The notes under the pieces are model-generated. The model made no database searches, was not told the origin of the DNA, and worked only from the letters and a program-made list of their open reading frames with translations. Made by a program: the position numbers and the translations under genes. From Terriglobia bacterium (lineage in GTDB: Bacteria > Acidobacteriota > Terriglobia > Acidiferrales > UBA7541), in NCBI GenBank assembly GCA_020073375.1, contig JAIQFG010000006.1, positions 1 through 64,000 of the forward strand: a DNA stretch of 64,000 nucleotides, read 5' to 3'. Positions 56,520 to 64,000 of this stretch are shown piece by piece (position 1 is the first letter of the stretch; each line of letters begins with the position of its first letter).

Positions 56520-57780
56520 CAATGGACGCGTGCTCAATCCCGCCAGCGGTTCGGATGCGCAGCGCGATATTCTGCTGGACGGAGATCGCATCGTCGGGCT
56601 CGCACCTCACGGACAACTTGCGGACCAGGCCCGGGGCGCCGAGATTTTCGACGCCAAGGGATTGATCGTCGCTCCTGGATTTATCGATTTGCACTGCCAT
56701 CTGCGCGAGCCGGGCGGCGAATCCTCAGAAACGATTGAGACGGGAACGCGCGCGGCGGCCCACGGGGGATTCACGGCCGTGTGCCCGATGCCGAATACGC
56801 GGCCGGTGAACGACAACGCGTCGCTGACGCGGTCGATCGTGGAGCGCGCGGCCGCCGTATCGCCTGTGCGCGTGTGGCCCATCGGAGCGGCGTCGATCGG
56901 GAGCAAGGGCGAAGCGCTTGCGGAAATCGCGGCGATGAAGCAGGCCGGGATCGTAGCGGTGTCCGATGACGGACATCCGATCGCAAATGCGAAATTGCTT
57001 CGCTCAGTGATGGACTATTGCCGCGAGCTGGGCTTGCCGGTGATCGATCATTGCGAGGATAGTTCGCTGTTTGCCGGAGCGGTAATGCGCGAGGGAAAAC
57101 AGTCGGTGCGCCTGGGGTTGCGCGGGATGCCGGCGGCCACCGAATCGCTGTGCGTGGCGCGGGACGTGCAAGTGGGCGAGCTCACGCGCTGCCGGCTGCA
57201 CATCGCGCATCTTTCGGCGCGAGCATCGCTGGACCTGGTGCGCGCGGCGAAAGCGAGAGGCCTTCCAGTGACGTGCGAAGTGACTCCGCACCATTTCACG
57301 CTGATCGACGAGGACGTGGAGTACGATTCACGCTACAAAATGAATCCGCCGCTGGCTTCGCGCGAAGACCGCGAAGCGCTCATCGCCGGACTAGCCGACG
57401 GCGCGGTGGACGCGATCGCCACCGACCACGCGCCGCATGAACCCGCGCTCAAGGACGTGGAATTCGACAAGGCGCCGTTCGGGATCACCGGATTCGAGAC
57501 GGCGATCGGGCTGGGCCTGGAATTGGTGCATGCGGGAAAGATTTCGCTGATGCGAATGGTCGAGCTGTTCACGTCCGGCCCGGCGCGCGTGCTGGGGATC
57601 GAGCGGCGCATCGCGGAAAATGAGCCGGGCGACCTGACGATTTTTTCCACCGAACACAAATGGACATTCCGCGCGGAGGAATCGGCCAGCAAGTCGCGCA
57701 ATTCACCATTTGACGGGCGCGAATTCCGCGGCGCGCCCATGGCGACAGTCGTCGCCGGCCGCATTGTCTACCAAAGATAA
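56506..57780 (+). CDS. pyrC: Dihydroorotase (class I)
   Basis: The 424-residue amidohydrolase closes carbamoyl aspartate to dihydroorotate. It has the metal motif VAPGFIDLHCHLREPGGESS (HxH near residue 63), HGGFTAVCPMPNTRPVNDNA, GIVAVSDDGHPIANAKLLRS, VIDHCEDSSLFAGAVMREGK, RLHIAHLSARASLDLVRAAK, VTCEVTPHHFTLIDEDV and DAIATDHAPHEPALKDVEFD. All class I metal ligands are present. It overlaps pyrB by 14 bp. A dispersed hairpin follows the stop by five bases. Confidence 0.95.
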   Translation: MLLISNGRVLNPASGSDAQRDILLDGDRIVGLAPHGQLADQARGAEIFDAKGLIVAPGFIDLHCHLREPGGESSETIETGTRAAAHGGFTAVCPMPNTRPVNDNASLTRSIVERAAAVSPVRVWPIGAASIGSKGEALAEIAAMKQAGIVAVSDDGHPIANAKLLRSVMDYCRELGLPVIDHCEDSSLFAGAVMREGKQSVRLGLRGMPAATESLCVARDVQVGELTRCRLHIAHLSARASLDLVRAAKARGLPVTCEVTPHHFTLIDEDVEYDSRYKMNPPLASREDREALIAGLADGAVDAIATDHAPHEPALKDVEFDKAPFGITGFETAIGLGLELVHAGKISLMRMVELFTSGPARVLGIERRIAENEPGDLTIFSTEHKWTFRAEESASKSRNSPFDGREFRGAPMATVVAGRIVYQR

Positions 57781-57784
57781 ATCA

Positions 57785-57857
57785 GCCACAGAGGCCCAGA
57801 GTCACAGAGCAGAAAAGAAATCCTTTGCTTTTCTCTGTGTCTCCGTGCCTCTGTGGC
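57785..57857. repeat. Family D long inverted repeat
   Basis: GCCACAGAGGCCCAGAGTCA-CAGAG pairs with the reverse complement of CTCTGTGTCTCCGTGCCTCT-GTGGC, about 21 of 25 positions, around a 20-base middle. It lies between pyrC and thiD stops and a T-rich run follows, so it may serve as terminator. Confidence 0.75.
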
Positions 57858-57866
57858 AATTTTGTT

Positions 57867-58748
57867 TTAGTGCGCGCCGGGCTCGGCGGCGGGGTGCATG
57901 CCGTGTTGCGGGACTTCGTGGACGCCGCGCGCGGGGGGTTCCTGGTGGACGCGGTAAAAATGATCGAGGGGGCCGGGGCCCTTGCCGATGGAAAAACCTT
58001 TTTCGATGGCCTTGGTGACGTAAGCTTTCGCGAGCAAGACGGCTTCGCGCAGGGGACGCCCGCAAGCAAGCTGCGCTGCAATGGCCGAGGCGAATGTGCA
58101 TCCGGAGCCGTGCGTGTTTTCACTCTTGAGGTGTTCGCCGCCGAGGGTCAGCATTTCGGCGCCGTCAAACAGGACATCGATGGCCTTGTCCATGTGGCCG
58201 CCCTTGACGACCACGGCGCGGGCGCCGCGCTCGACGATTTTGCGGGCGGCGGCTTCCATCGAGGCATGATCCTTGATGGCCATGCCGGAAAGTATTTCGG
58301 CTTCGGCGATATTCGGCGTGACGACCGTCGCGCGCTTCATTAATTCCTCGATGATATATTTAATTCCGCCCGCGTCGACCAGGTCCTTGTCGCCGGAACT
58401 GGATTTCATTACTGGGTCGAGGACAACATTAGCGACGCCGGCGCGATCCAGAAATTCCGCGACGACCACGGCGTTGCCGCGATGGCCCAACATGCCGATC
58501 TTGATGGCCGAAATTTTAAGGTCATCCAGCAGCGTGTCGAGTTGCTCGCGCAATTCCGCCGCGGGAGTATCGTGCACGGATTTCACGCCCTGCGTGGACT
58601 GCACGGTGATCGCGGTGATCGCGGCTACTCCGTAACAATTGTGCGCGGAAAATGTTTTCAGGTCCGCGGCCACACCGGCGCCGGCGGAGGGATCAAAACC
58701 CGCGATCGAGAGAACGATCGGCGGGGCAGGGATAAGATGATTGGACAA
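57867..58748 (-). CDS. thiD: Hydroxymethylpyrimidine/phosphomethylpyrimidine kinase
   Basis: The 293-residue ribokinase-like enzyme phosphorylates HMP and HMP-P for thiamine. It shows IVLSIAGFDPSAGAGVAADL, YGVAAITAITVQSTQGVKSV, IKIGMLGHRGNAVVVAEFLD, VLDPVMKSSSGDKDLVDAGG, TVVTPNIAEAEILSGM, RAVVVKGGHMD and HGSGCTFASAIAAQLACG. The start is TTG 58748 with GGAGG about 10 bases before; no ATG fits. The last 25 residues are a His/Pro-rich tail beyond the usual end. No TPP riboswitch is seen upstream. Confidence 0.9.
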   Translation of the reverse strand: MSNHLIPAPPIVLSIAGFDPSAGAGVAADLKTFSAHNCYGVAAITAITVQSTQGVKSVHDTPAAELREQLDTLLDDLKISAIKIGMLGHRGNAVVVAEFLDRAGVANVVLDPVMKSSSGDKDLVDAGGIKYIIEELMKRATVVTPNIAEAEILSGMAIKDHASMEAAARKIVERGARAVVVKGGHMDKAIDVLFDGAEMLTLGGEHLKSENTHGSGCTFASAIAAQLACGRPLREAVLLAKAYVTKAIEKGFSIGKGPGPLDHFYRVHQEPPARGVHEVPQHGMHPAAEPGAH

Positions 58749-58934
58749 TTCTTCGCGCCCTCCGGGCCGGAACACGCCTAAAGAAAAATGGGCCGGCTGC
58801 GCGAAGCGACCGCGCGAGCCGGCAAGTCGAAATGTACGCGCGTCACACTCCGCGCGCAATACAATTTTTTAATTAAGGGTTGCCGGCACAGAACTATTTT
58901 GGCGGGGCGTGGAATTAGAAATCGCTAGTTTCAG

Positions 58935-60236
58935 CTACGGAAACATTCCGCGGACGTTGGTGGCTTCGGCGACGCGGCCCACGGCGAGAATATAGGCGGC
59001 CGCGCGCGGGTAGACGTGATACTTGCGCATGGATTCGTAGACGTCGTTGAACGCGCGCCGCATCACGAATTCGAGTTTGGAGTTTACTTCCTGCACCTGC
59101 CAGAAAAATCCCTGCAGGTCCTGCGCCCACTCGAAATAGCTGACGGTCACGCCGCCGGCGTTGGCCAGAATGTCCGGCACGACGAAGACGCCCTTGCGCG
59201 AGAGAATTTCATCGGCGTGGGGCGTGGTGGGTCCATTGGCGGCTTCGGCCACGATTTTGGCCTTGATCTGTTCGGCGTTATGCAGGGTGATGACGTTTTC
59301 CATGGCCGCGGGAACCAGGATGTCGCATTTCAGCGCGAGCAGTTCATCGTTGGACATGCGCGAAGCTCCGGGCATGCCCACGACGGTGCCGGCGCGTTCC
59401 TTGTAACGCAGCGCGCGCAGCGGATCGATGCCGCGGGGGTTGTGGACGCCGCCGCGGGAATCACTGATGGCCACGATCTTCGCTTTTTTCTCGGCGAACA
59501 GGCGCGCCACAGCCGAGCCCACATTGCCGAATCCCTGGATCGCGACAGTCGCGCCGCGCAGGGAAAGTTTTTTCACTTTGCAGGCTTCTTCGACCACGAA
59601 CAGGACGCCGCGCCCGGTGGCGTCGGTGCGGCCTTCGGAGCCGCCGATCGATACGGGCTTGCCGGTAACGACGCCGGGGGAGGCGTGGCCCACGGTCATG
59701 GAGTAGGTGTCCATGATCCAGGCCATCGTTTGCGAGTCGGTGTAGACGTCCGGCGCGGGGATATCCACCTCAGGGCCGATGATGGGCTGAATTTCGGCAG
59801 CGTAGCGGCGCGTCATTCGCTCCAGCTCGCCCTTGGACATGCGCTTGGGATCGCAAATAATTCCGCCCTTTGCGCCGCCGTACGGCAGATTCACGGTGGC
59901 CGTCTTCCAGGTCATCCACGCGGCCAGGGCTTTCACTTCATCGAGCGTGACGTTGGGGTGGTAGCGAAGGCCACCCTTGGCCGGGCCGCGCGCCATGTTG
60001 TGCTGCACGCGAAATCCGGTAAAAACTTTGACAGTGCCGTTATCCAGCTTTACGGGAACGGCAACTTCCATGACGCGCTTGGGGGTGCGCAGGATCTGGC
60101 GCAGGCCGGGATCGAGCTTCAGGTATTCCGCGGCCATGTCAAACTGGATCTGGGCGATGCGGAACGGGTTCAGATCTTCGCGCGGAGCCATCCGCGGGAG
60201 AACAGGTTGGGGAACCGCTTTCACCACGGTCGCCAT
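58935..60236 (-). CDS. gdhA: Glutamate dehydrogenase (Glu/Leu/Phe/Val family)
   Basis: The 433-residue enzyme converts glutamate and 2-oxoglutarate with NAD(P). It shows [99 protein letters not shown] and the nucleotide motif [30 protein letters not shown] and [16 protein letters not shown] complete the pattern. This family length and start fit well. Together with the two glutamine synthetases and eutBC it makes this window rich in ammonia metabolism. 60237-60819 (583 bp) has no gene, only a repeat near 60737 and an AT-rich stretch at 60470. Confidence 0.95.
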   Translation of the reverse strand: MATVVKAVPQPVLPRMAPREDLNPFRIAQIQFDMAAEYLKLDPGLRQILRTPKRVMEVAVPVKLDNGTVKVFTGFRVQHNMARGPAKGGLRYHPNVTLDEVKALAAWMTWKTATVNLPYGGAKGGIICDPKRMSKGELERMTRRYAAEIQPIIGPEVDIPAPDVYTDSQTMAWIMDTYSMTVGHASPGVVTGKPVSIGGSEGRTDATGRGVLFVVEEACKVKKLSLRGATVAIQGFGNVGSAVARLFAEKKAKIVAISDSRGGVHNPRGIDPLRALRYKERAGTVVGMPGASRMSNDELLALKCDILVPAAMENVITLHNAEQIKAKIVAEAANGPTTPHADEILSRKGVFVVPDILANAGGVTVSYFEWAQDLQGFFWQVQEVNSKLEFVMRRAFNDVYESMRKYHVYPRAAAYILAVGRVAEATNVRGMFP

Positions 60237-60736
60237 GGACGATTCGCTCCTTGAGATTCACAACTCCGGGATTGCCGCGCGCTCTCCCGGGACTGCCAAT
60301 GGCCCAAAAAATCTGAAAGATTTACCAGGATGCCCCGTGCGCGGTTGCTGATCGCGCCATAAACCGAGTGTAGTCAACCGGGAAAAGCGGTGTCAACCAA
60401 AGAACAGGGATATTTTGGGCGGAGATGCTCGGGAAACACGGGAGAGGGGCTGGCGGGGAGGAGTTATAGCCATAAATATATAATAATAAGGAACTTATGA
60501 TGCGGCAGGGCCTTCATTCCCCGGTTAGACCAGAAAGCTAAGACTCGTGAGGTTGGCTGGCCCCTTTCCTGTGATCGTGGGCCGTCTTCTAGCCCTCAGG
60601 ACAAGGCCATTCTGGGACATTCGGGGATGCGGTTCGGCTGTAGGGGCATCCGCCGCGGCGGACCGTGCCCCTGCTGTGTCATCGACGGACGAGACTTATT
60701 TTGAGAAAGTCGCTTGCAAGCCGGTCTGAAAAGAGC

Positions 60737-60792
60737 AAGGAATCTCTTTGGCGTTCAACCGAAGAGGGATTCCTCACTTCGTTCGGAATGAC
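60737..60792. repeat. Family E dispersed-repeat-like sequence
   Basis: GCAAGGAATCTCTTTGGC and AGGGATTCCTCACTTCGTTC followed by GGAATGACA lie in a gene-free stretch. The AGGAATC/GATTCCT arms pair. I recall such GGATTCCTC-ACTTCG-GGAATGACA elements as common dispersed repeats in bacterial genomes; only one copy is in this window. Confidence 0.45.
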
Positions 60793-60819
60793 AACGCTCT
60801 TGTTTGGTTTAGCAAGCCG

Positions 60820-62091
60820 TCAAGGCAGCTGGGGGATGCGATCGGCGCCCATGTAGGTTCGCAGGGCGTCCGGGATCACCACGGAGCCGTCGGACTGCTG
60901 GTAGTTCTCGACAATGGCGAGCCAGGTGCGGCCCACGGCCAAGCCGGAACCGTTCAGCGTGTGCACGAATTCGCTTTTGCCGCCCTTGGATTTGAAACGG
61001 ATGCCGGAGCGGCGCGCCTGAAACGCTTCGGTGTTCGAGCAGGAGGAAATTTCCATGAACTCGTTGGCCGAGGGGAGCCACACTTCGATGTCATACGTTT
61101 TCGAGGAGGCGAAACCCATGTCTCCGGTGCACAGCTGCATGACGCGGTAGTGCAGGCCGAGTTTCTGCAGGAGAAGTTCGGCGCTGGCGACCAGCGATTC
61201 CAGTTCCTCGTAACTGCTTTCCGGGCGCGTGAACTTGAACATCTCGACTTTCTGGAATTGGTGCTGGCGCTTGAGGCCGCGCGTGTCTTTTCCGGCGGCT
61301 CCGGCTTCGGAGCGGAAACAGGCGGTCCAGGCGCAAAGCTTGATGGGCAGCGTTTCGGCGTCGAGCGTTTCCTCGCGATGCAGGCTGGTGAGCTCGACTT
61401 CGGACGTGGGCGTGAGCCACAAATCGGTGCCTTCCAGGTGGAACATGTCCGCGGCGAATTTCGGCAGCTGGCCCACGCCGGTGAGCGCCGCAGTGTTGAC
61501 CAGGAAGGGCGGGAGAATTTCCGTGAAGCCGTTTGCGGCGTGCGTATCGAGAAAAAATGACGCCAGGGCGCGCTCCATGCGCGCGCCCAGGCCGCGGTAG
61601 ACCGCGAAACGCGTGCCGGCAATTTTCGCGGCGCGCTGGAAGTCGATGATCCCGGCGCCTTCGGCGATTTCCCAATGCGGGCGCGGCTTGAAATCGAATT
61701 TTGGAGGCGCGCCCCAGCGGCGGACCTCGACGTTAGCCGAGGCGTCGTGTCCCACCGGCACGGAACTGTGCGGGCGGTTGGGAACGGTGAGCATGAAATC
61801 CGCAAGCCGCGCGTCCAGGACCGTGGTGCGCTCATCGGCCATTTTGATTTCGTCCGAGACGCGCTTCATTTGCGACAGCAGGTCCGAGGCGTCCTCGCCG
61901 GCTCGCTTGCGGCGCGCGATTTCCTCGCCGGCCTTGTTGCGCTCGGCCTTCAGGCGCTCGGCGGCGGTGATGCGCTCGCGGCGCTCCTGATCGAGGGCGC
62001 GGAAGGCGGCAAAATCGATGGCCACGCCGCGGTTTTTCGCCATTTGCTCGAATTCGTCCAGATGTTCGCGAAAATATCCAAGATCATGCAT
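60820..62091 (-). CDS. serS: Serine--tRNA ligase
   Basis: The 423-residue class II synthetase has the N-terminal coiled-coil arm (RRERITAAERLKAERNKAGE, about residues 30-100) and the three class II motifs: motif 1 around ALASFFLDTHAANGFTEILP, motif 2 CFRSEAGAAGKDTRGLKRQH, and motif 3 NGSGLAVGRTWLAIVENYQQ. WLPSANEFMEISSCSNTEAF is typical for serine recognition. ATG 62091 gives MHDLGYFREHLDEF and the normal length. It is monocistronic as far as seen. Confidence 0.95.
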   Translation of the reverse strand: MHDLGYFREHLDEFEQMAKNRGVAIDFAAFRALDQERRERITAAERLKAERNKAGEEIARRKRAGEDASDLLSQMKRVSDEIKMADERTTVLDARLADFMLTVPNRPHSSVPVGHDASANVEVRRWGAPPKFDFKPRPHWEIAEGAGIIDFQRAAKIAGTRFAVYRGLGARMERALASFFLDTHAANGFTEILPPFLVNTAALTGVGQLPKFAADMFHLEGTDLWLTPTSEVELTSLHREETLDAETLPIKLCAWTACFRSEAGAAGKDTRGLKRQHQFQKVEMFKFTRPESSYEELESLVASAELLLQKLGLHYRVMQLCTGDMGFASSKTYDIEVWLPSANEFMEISSCSNTEAFQARRSGIRFKSKGGKSEFVHTLNGSGLAVGRTWLAIVENYQQSDGSVVIPDALRTYMGADRIPQLP

Positions 62092-62236
62092 GTGGGTAGA
62101 ATAGCGTAAGAAGAAGTCGAGAGTCGACAGTTGAGAGTTGGGAGTCGAAATCGACCTCACAAACCTCGATGCATGGGGATGGTGAGAACACTTGCCCAAT
62201 AAATCTTCCGAATATGAATGCTGTCGGCGTTTTCCG

Positions 62237-62420
62237 GCGCTGTAAGCGCCGAGGTCTGCCAGCCCGGGGCAACGCCCCGGGATTCGCGATTGGCAAATCG
62301 CGCCGCGCCCTGAAGGGGCGCGAGGATTCCTTCCGCCCTTTCAGGGCGGACTCTCCAGCGTGGGCGCAATCCCCGGGGCGTTGCCCCGGGCTAGTCACCT
62401 CCGCGCCGTTGGCGCGGAAA
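62237..62420. repeat. Family F cluster of GC-rich hairpins
   Basis: A run of short inverted repeats: GGCGCTGTAAGCGCC, GCCCGGGGCAACGCCCCGGG, CGCGATTGGCAAATCGCG, GCGCCCTGAAGGGGCGC, CCGCCCTTTCAGGGCGG, CCCCGGGGCGTTGCCCCGGG and CCGCGCCGTTGGCGCGG. At least seven hairpins stand in under 200 bases, and GCCCGGGGC recurs in inverted orientation near the other end. The 418-bp gap 62092-62509 has no gene. Confidence 0.8.
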
Positions 62421-62509
62421 GCGGCTCATCGTTATAGGTGTTCTTGGAGCCAAAATCGTCCAGGCTCGCCATCCGCTGGGCGCGTTGCGGAAATTTCGTT
62501 CGCAAGTTA

Positions 62510-64000
62510 CTACTTTTCCGGCAGCGCGAAGACGAACAGAGTGGACGCGGGCTGCAGGATATTTGCATTGGGGTAATACTTCGAGAGACGCCCCTCGGTT
62601 TCCGAGCCGCCGCCGGAACCGATGGCGATGTACTGCCGGCCGTTCACCGAGTAGCTGACCGCGGCGGAAGCGATGCGGCCTCCGGTGTTGAAGGACCAGA
62701 GTTTCTGGCCGGTGCGGGCGTCCAGAGCGAAGACGTCGCCGTCCAGATCGCCGCCAATGATCAGGTCGCCGGCGGTGGCCAGCAGGGACGACATGTTGTA
62801 GTAGCGGGTGTTAAAGGTCCATTGCTTCTTGCCCGTCGCTGGATCGTAGGCGCTGATGTTGGGCGGAACTTTTGGATTGAGCTCGTCGCCCTTATCGCCG
62901 CCATTGATGAAGTGGCTGCAGAGTTCAAAGTCGGACGTGTACCACAAACCGGTGCGCGGGCTGTACGCCGAGTGCTGGATGCCGCGGCCGCCGGTATGAA
63001 TGCTGGGGCAGACCAGATAATCTTTTTGATCCTTGGGAACGATGGGGTCGATGGGATTTCCCTTTTCGTCTATGCCCTTGTTCCAGTTGGGAGAGGAGTA
63101 TGGAAACGAATGGAGGAACTTTCCGGTTTCGCGGTCGTAGACGTAAGTGAAACCGTTCTTGGTGGGATGGATGATCACCTGGCGCTTGTGCCCGGCGACG
63201 TCCATATCCACGATGATGGGCTCGGCGGCCGAATCGTAATCATAGAGATCGTGGGGAGTTTCCTGGAAAAACCATTTCATTTTTCCGGTGTCCACGTCGA
63301 GCGCGAGCAGCGAAGCGGTATAGAGATTAGGGCCGGGGCGCAGCTTTCCGTCGATCGGCGTGGGATCGCCCGTGCCGTAATAGAGCAAATTCATTTCCGC
63401 GTCGTAGGTGCCGGTGAACCAGGTTCCGCCGCCGCCGGTCTTCCAGTAATTGTCCTCGGCGCCGGCCCAGGTTTCCGCGCCGGGTTCGCCGGGAGCGGGG
63501 ATCACTTCAAAGTGCCAGACCAGCGCGCCGGATTTAGCGTCATAGGCGTTGATGTGGCCGCGCAGCGCCTGATAGCCCGAGCCGGCGTTTCCGATGAACA
63601 CTTTTCCCTTCACGTAGAGCGGGGCCTCGGTGATGCGGCACTCGCATTCGGAATTTTCCTCGATGTGAATGTTCCAGACTTCCGCGCCGGTCTTGGCGTC
63701 GAGCGCGACCAGATGATTATCTTGCGTGCCCATGTAAATGCGGCCGTCGCCGTAGGCCAGGCCGCGCGCGCCACGGATGCTGAAGGTTTTTACTTCCGGC
63801 CATTTATATTCGTAGGTCCAGAGCGTGCGGCCCGTGGCGGCGTCGATGGCGTAGACGTTGTTCTGCATTCCCTCCAGGAATAGGACGCCGTCAACGACCA
63901 GCGGAGTGGCTTCGAGGCCGGGGCGGAGTCCAGCGGTGCCCGTGGGAAAGCCCGCGGCGAATGTCCAGACCGGGGCGATGCGTTTCACATTTTCGCGCGT
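62510..64000 (-). CDS. PQQ-dependent dehydrogenase (methanol/ethanol quinoprotein family), 5' end outside window
   Basis: The 496 visible residues run open to the window edge, where they read TRENVKRIAPVWTFAAGFPT, the family's typical early strand; the signal peptide and start lie beyond. The beta-propeller shows the repeating W-motifs (YAIDAATGRTLWTYEYKW, VALDAKTGAEVWNIHIEEN, AYDAKSGALVWHFEVIP, ALDARTGQKLWSFNTGG). It also shows TGTYDAEMNLLYYGTGDPTP and HDLYDYDSAAEPIIVDM around the cofactor and metal site. Such periplasmic enzymes oxidise alcohols or sugars and pass electrons to cytochrome c. The substrate is not determined. Near ECECRITEAP the vicinal Cys pair of methanol dehydrogenases is replaced by Cys-Glu-Cys. 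Confidence 0.9.
   Translation of the reverse strand, partial: TRENVKRIAPVWTFAAGFPTGTAGLRPGLEATPLVVDGVLFLEGMQNNVYAIDAATGRTLWTYEYKWPEVKTFSIRGARGLAYGDGRIYMGTQDNHLVALDAKTGAEVWNIHIEENSECECRITEAPLYVKGKVFIGNAGSGYQALRGHINAYDAKSGALVWHFEVIPAPGEPGAETWAGAEDNYWKTGGGGTWFTGTYDAEMNLLYYGTGDPTPIDGKLRPGPNLYTASLLALDVDTGKMKWFFQETPHDLYDYDSAAEPIIVDMDVAGHKRQVIIHPTKNGFTYVYDRETGKFLHSFPYSSPNWNKGIDEKGNPIDPIVPKDQKDYLVCPSIHTGGRGIQHSAYSPRTGLWYTSDFELCSHFINGGDKGDELNPKVPPNISAYDPATGKKQWTFNTRYYNMSSLLATAGDLIIGGDLDGDVFALDARTGQKLWSFNTGGRIASAAVSYSVNGRQYIAIGSGGGSETEGRLSKYYPNANILQPASTLFVFALPEK

Noticed and set aside
58749..58934. TPP riboswitch upstream of thiD
   Set aside because: The CTGAGA and ACCTGA core elements are not present.
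59016..60254. Long open frame (412 codons) on the plus strand
   Set aside because: It is fully antisense to gdhA, has His/Gly-rich composition typical of reverse-frame reading in GC-rich genes, and shows no domain.

Overview
The window is a GC-rich bacterial chromosome segment with dense housekeeping genes on both strands. Two tandem TIGR03118-type beta-propeller proteins, many small secreted proteins, a divergent GlnA/GlnII pair and very many palindromic intergenic repeats suggest an Acidobacteriota-like genome. That assignment is an inference from gene content; no rRNA is present to confirm it. Both edges cut genes: a Gfo/Idh/MocA oxidoreductase on the left and a PQQ-dependent dehydrogenase on the right.

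Layout. 0-2.3 kb: end of an oxidoreductase gene facing a truncated, apparently chimeric glycosyltransferase. 2.5-7.5 kb: a regulatory module. A 1244-residue sigma54 activator carries five GAF domains at an exact 531-bp period. A consensus sigma54 promoter follows, then a STAS protein and an ECF sigma factor. 7.7-11.8 kb: two secreted TIGR03118 paralogues and a small membrane protein. 12.1-15.4 kb: tRNA-Arg, a degenerate tRNA-like sequence and a small accessory block (SanA-like, Tlde1-like, secreted protein), with a 12-bp direct repeat of the tRNA end at its far side. 15.4-22.1 kb: amidohydrolases, a periplasmic binding protein and two MFS carriers. 22.2-27.6 kb: nitrogen genes, with divergent type I and type II glutamine synthetases between near-identical terminators, then eutBC. 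27.8-29.5 kb: tRNA-Leu, a PilZ protein and small proteins. 29.7-37.4 kb: an outer-membrane biogenesis operon (Omp85, SurA-like, TamB).

37.5-49.4 kb: E1-like enzyme, hemerythrin, oligoendopeptidase F, secreted lactonase-like MBL enzyme, YebC, RuvC, a FecR-domain protein and AmrB. 49.5-53.8 kb: acyl-CoA mutase large subunit, Maf and TatA. 52.6-57.8 kb: two divergent pyrimidine operons (pyrD-rlpA-pyrF and pyrR-pyrB-pyrC). 57.8-62.1 kb: thiD, glutamate dehydrogenase and serS. The rest is a hairpin-rich gap and the PQQ enzyme.

Two things stand out. One is the apparent regulatory cascade: a GAF-array activator, a sigma54 promoter, and a STAS-ECF sigma operon. The other is several families of dispersed palindromic elements filling the intergenic spaces. 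The commonest has at least thirteen loci between 16.7 and 52.6 kb, often as two hairpins facing each other. Its outer box is conserved while the inner arms change together, which implies that the folded structure is what is maintained. No CRISPR array, rRNA, recognisable transposase or integrase was seen.
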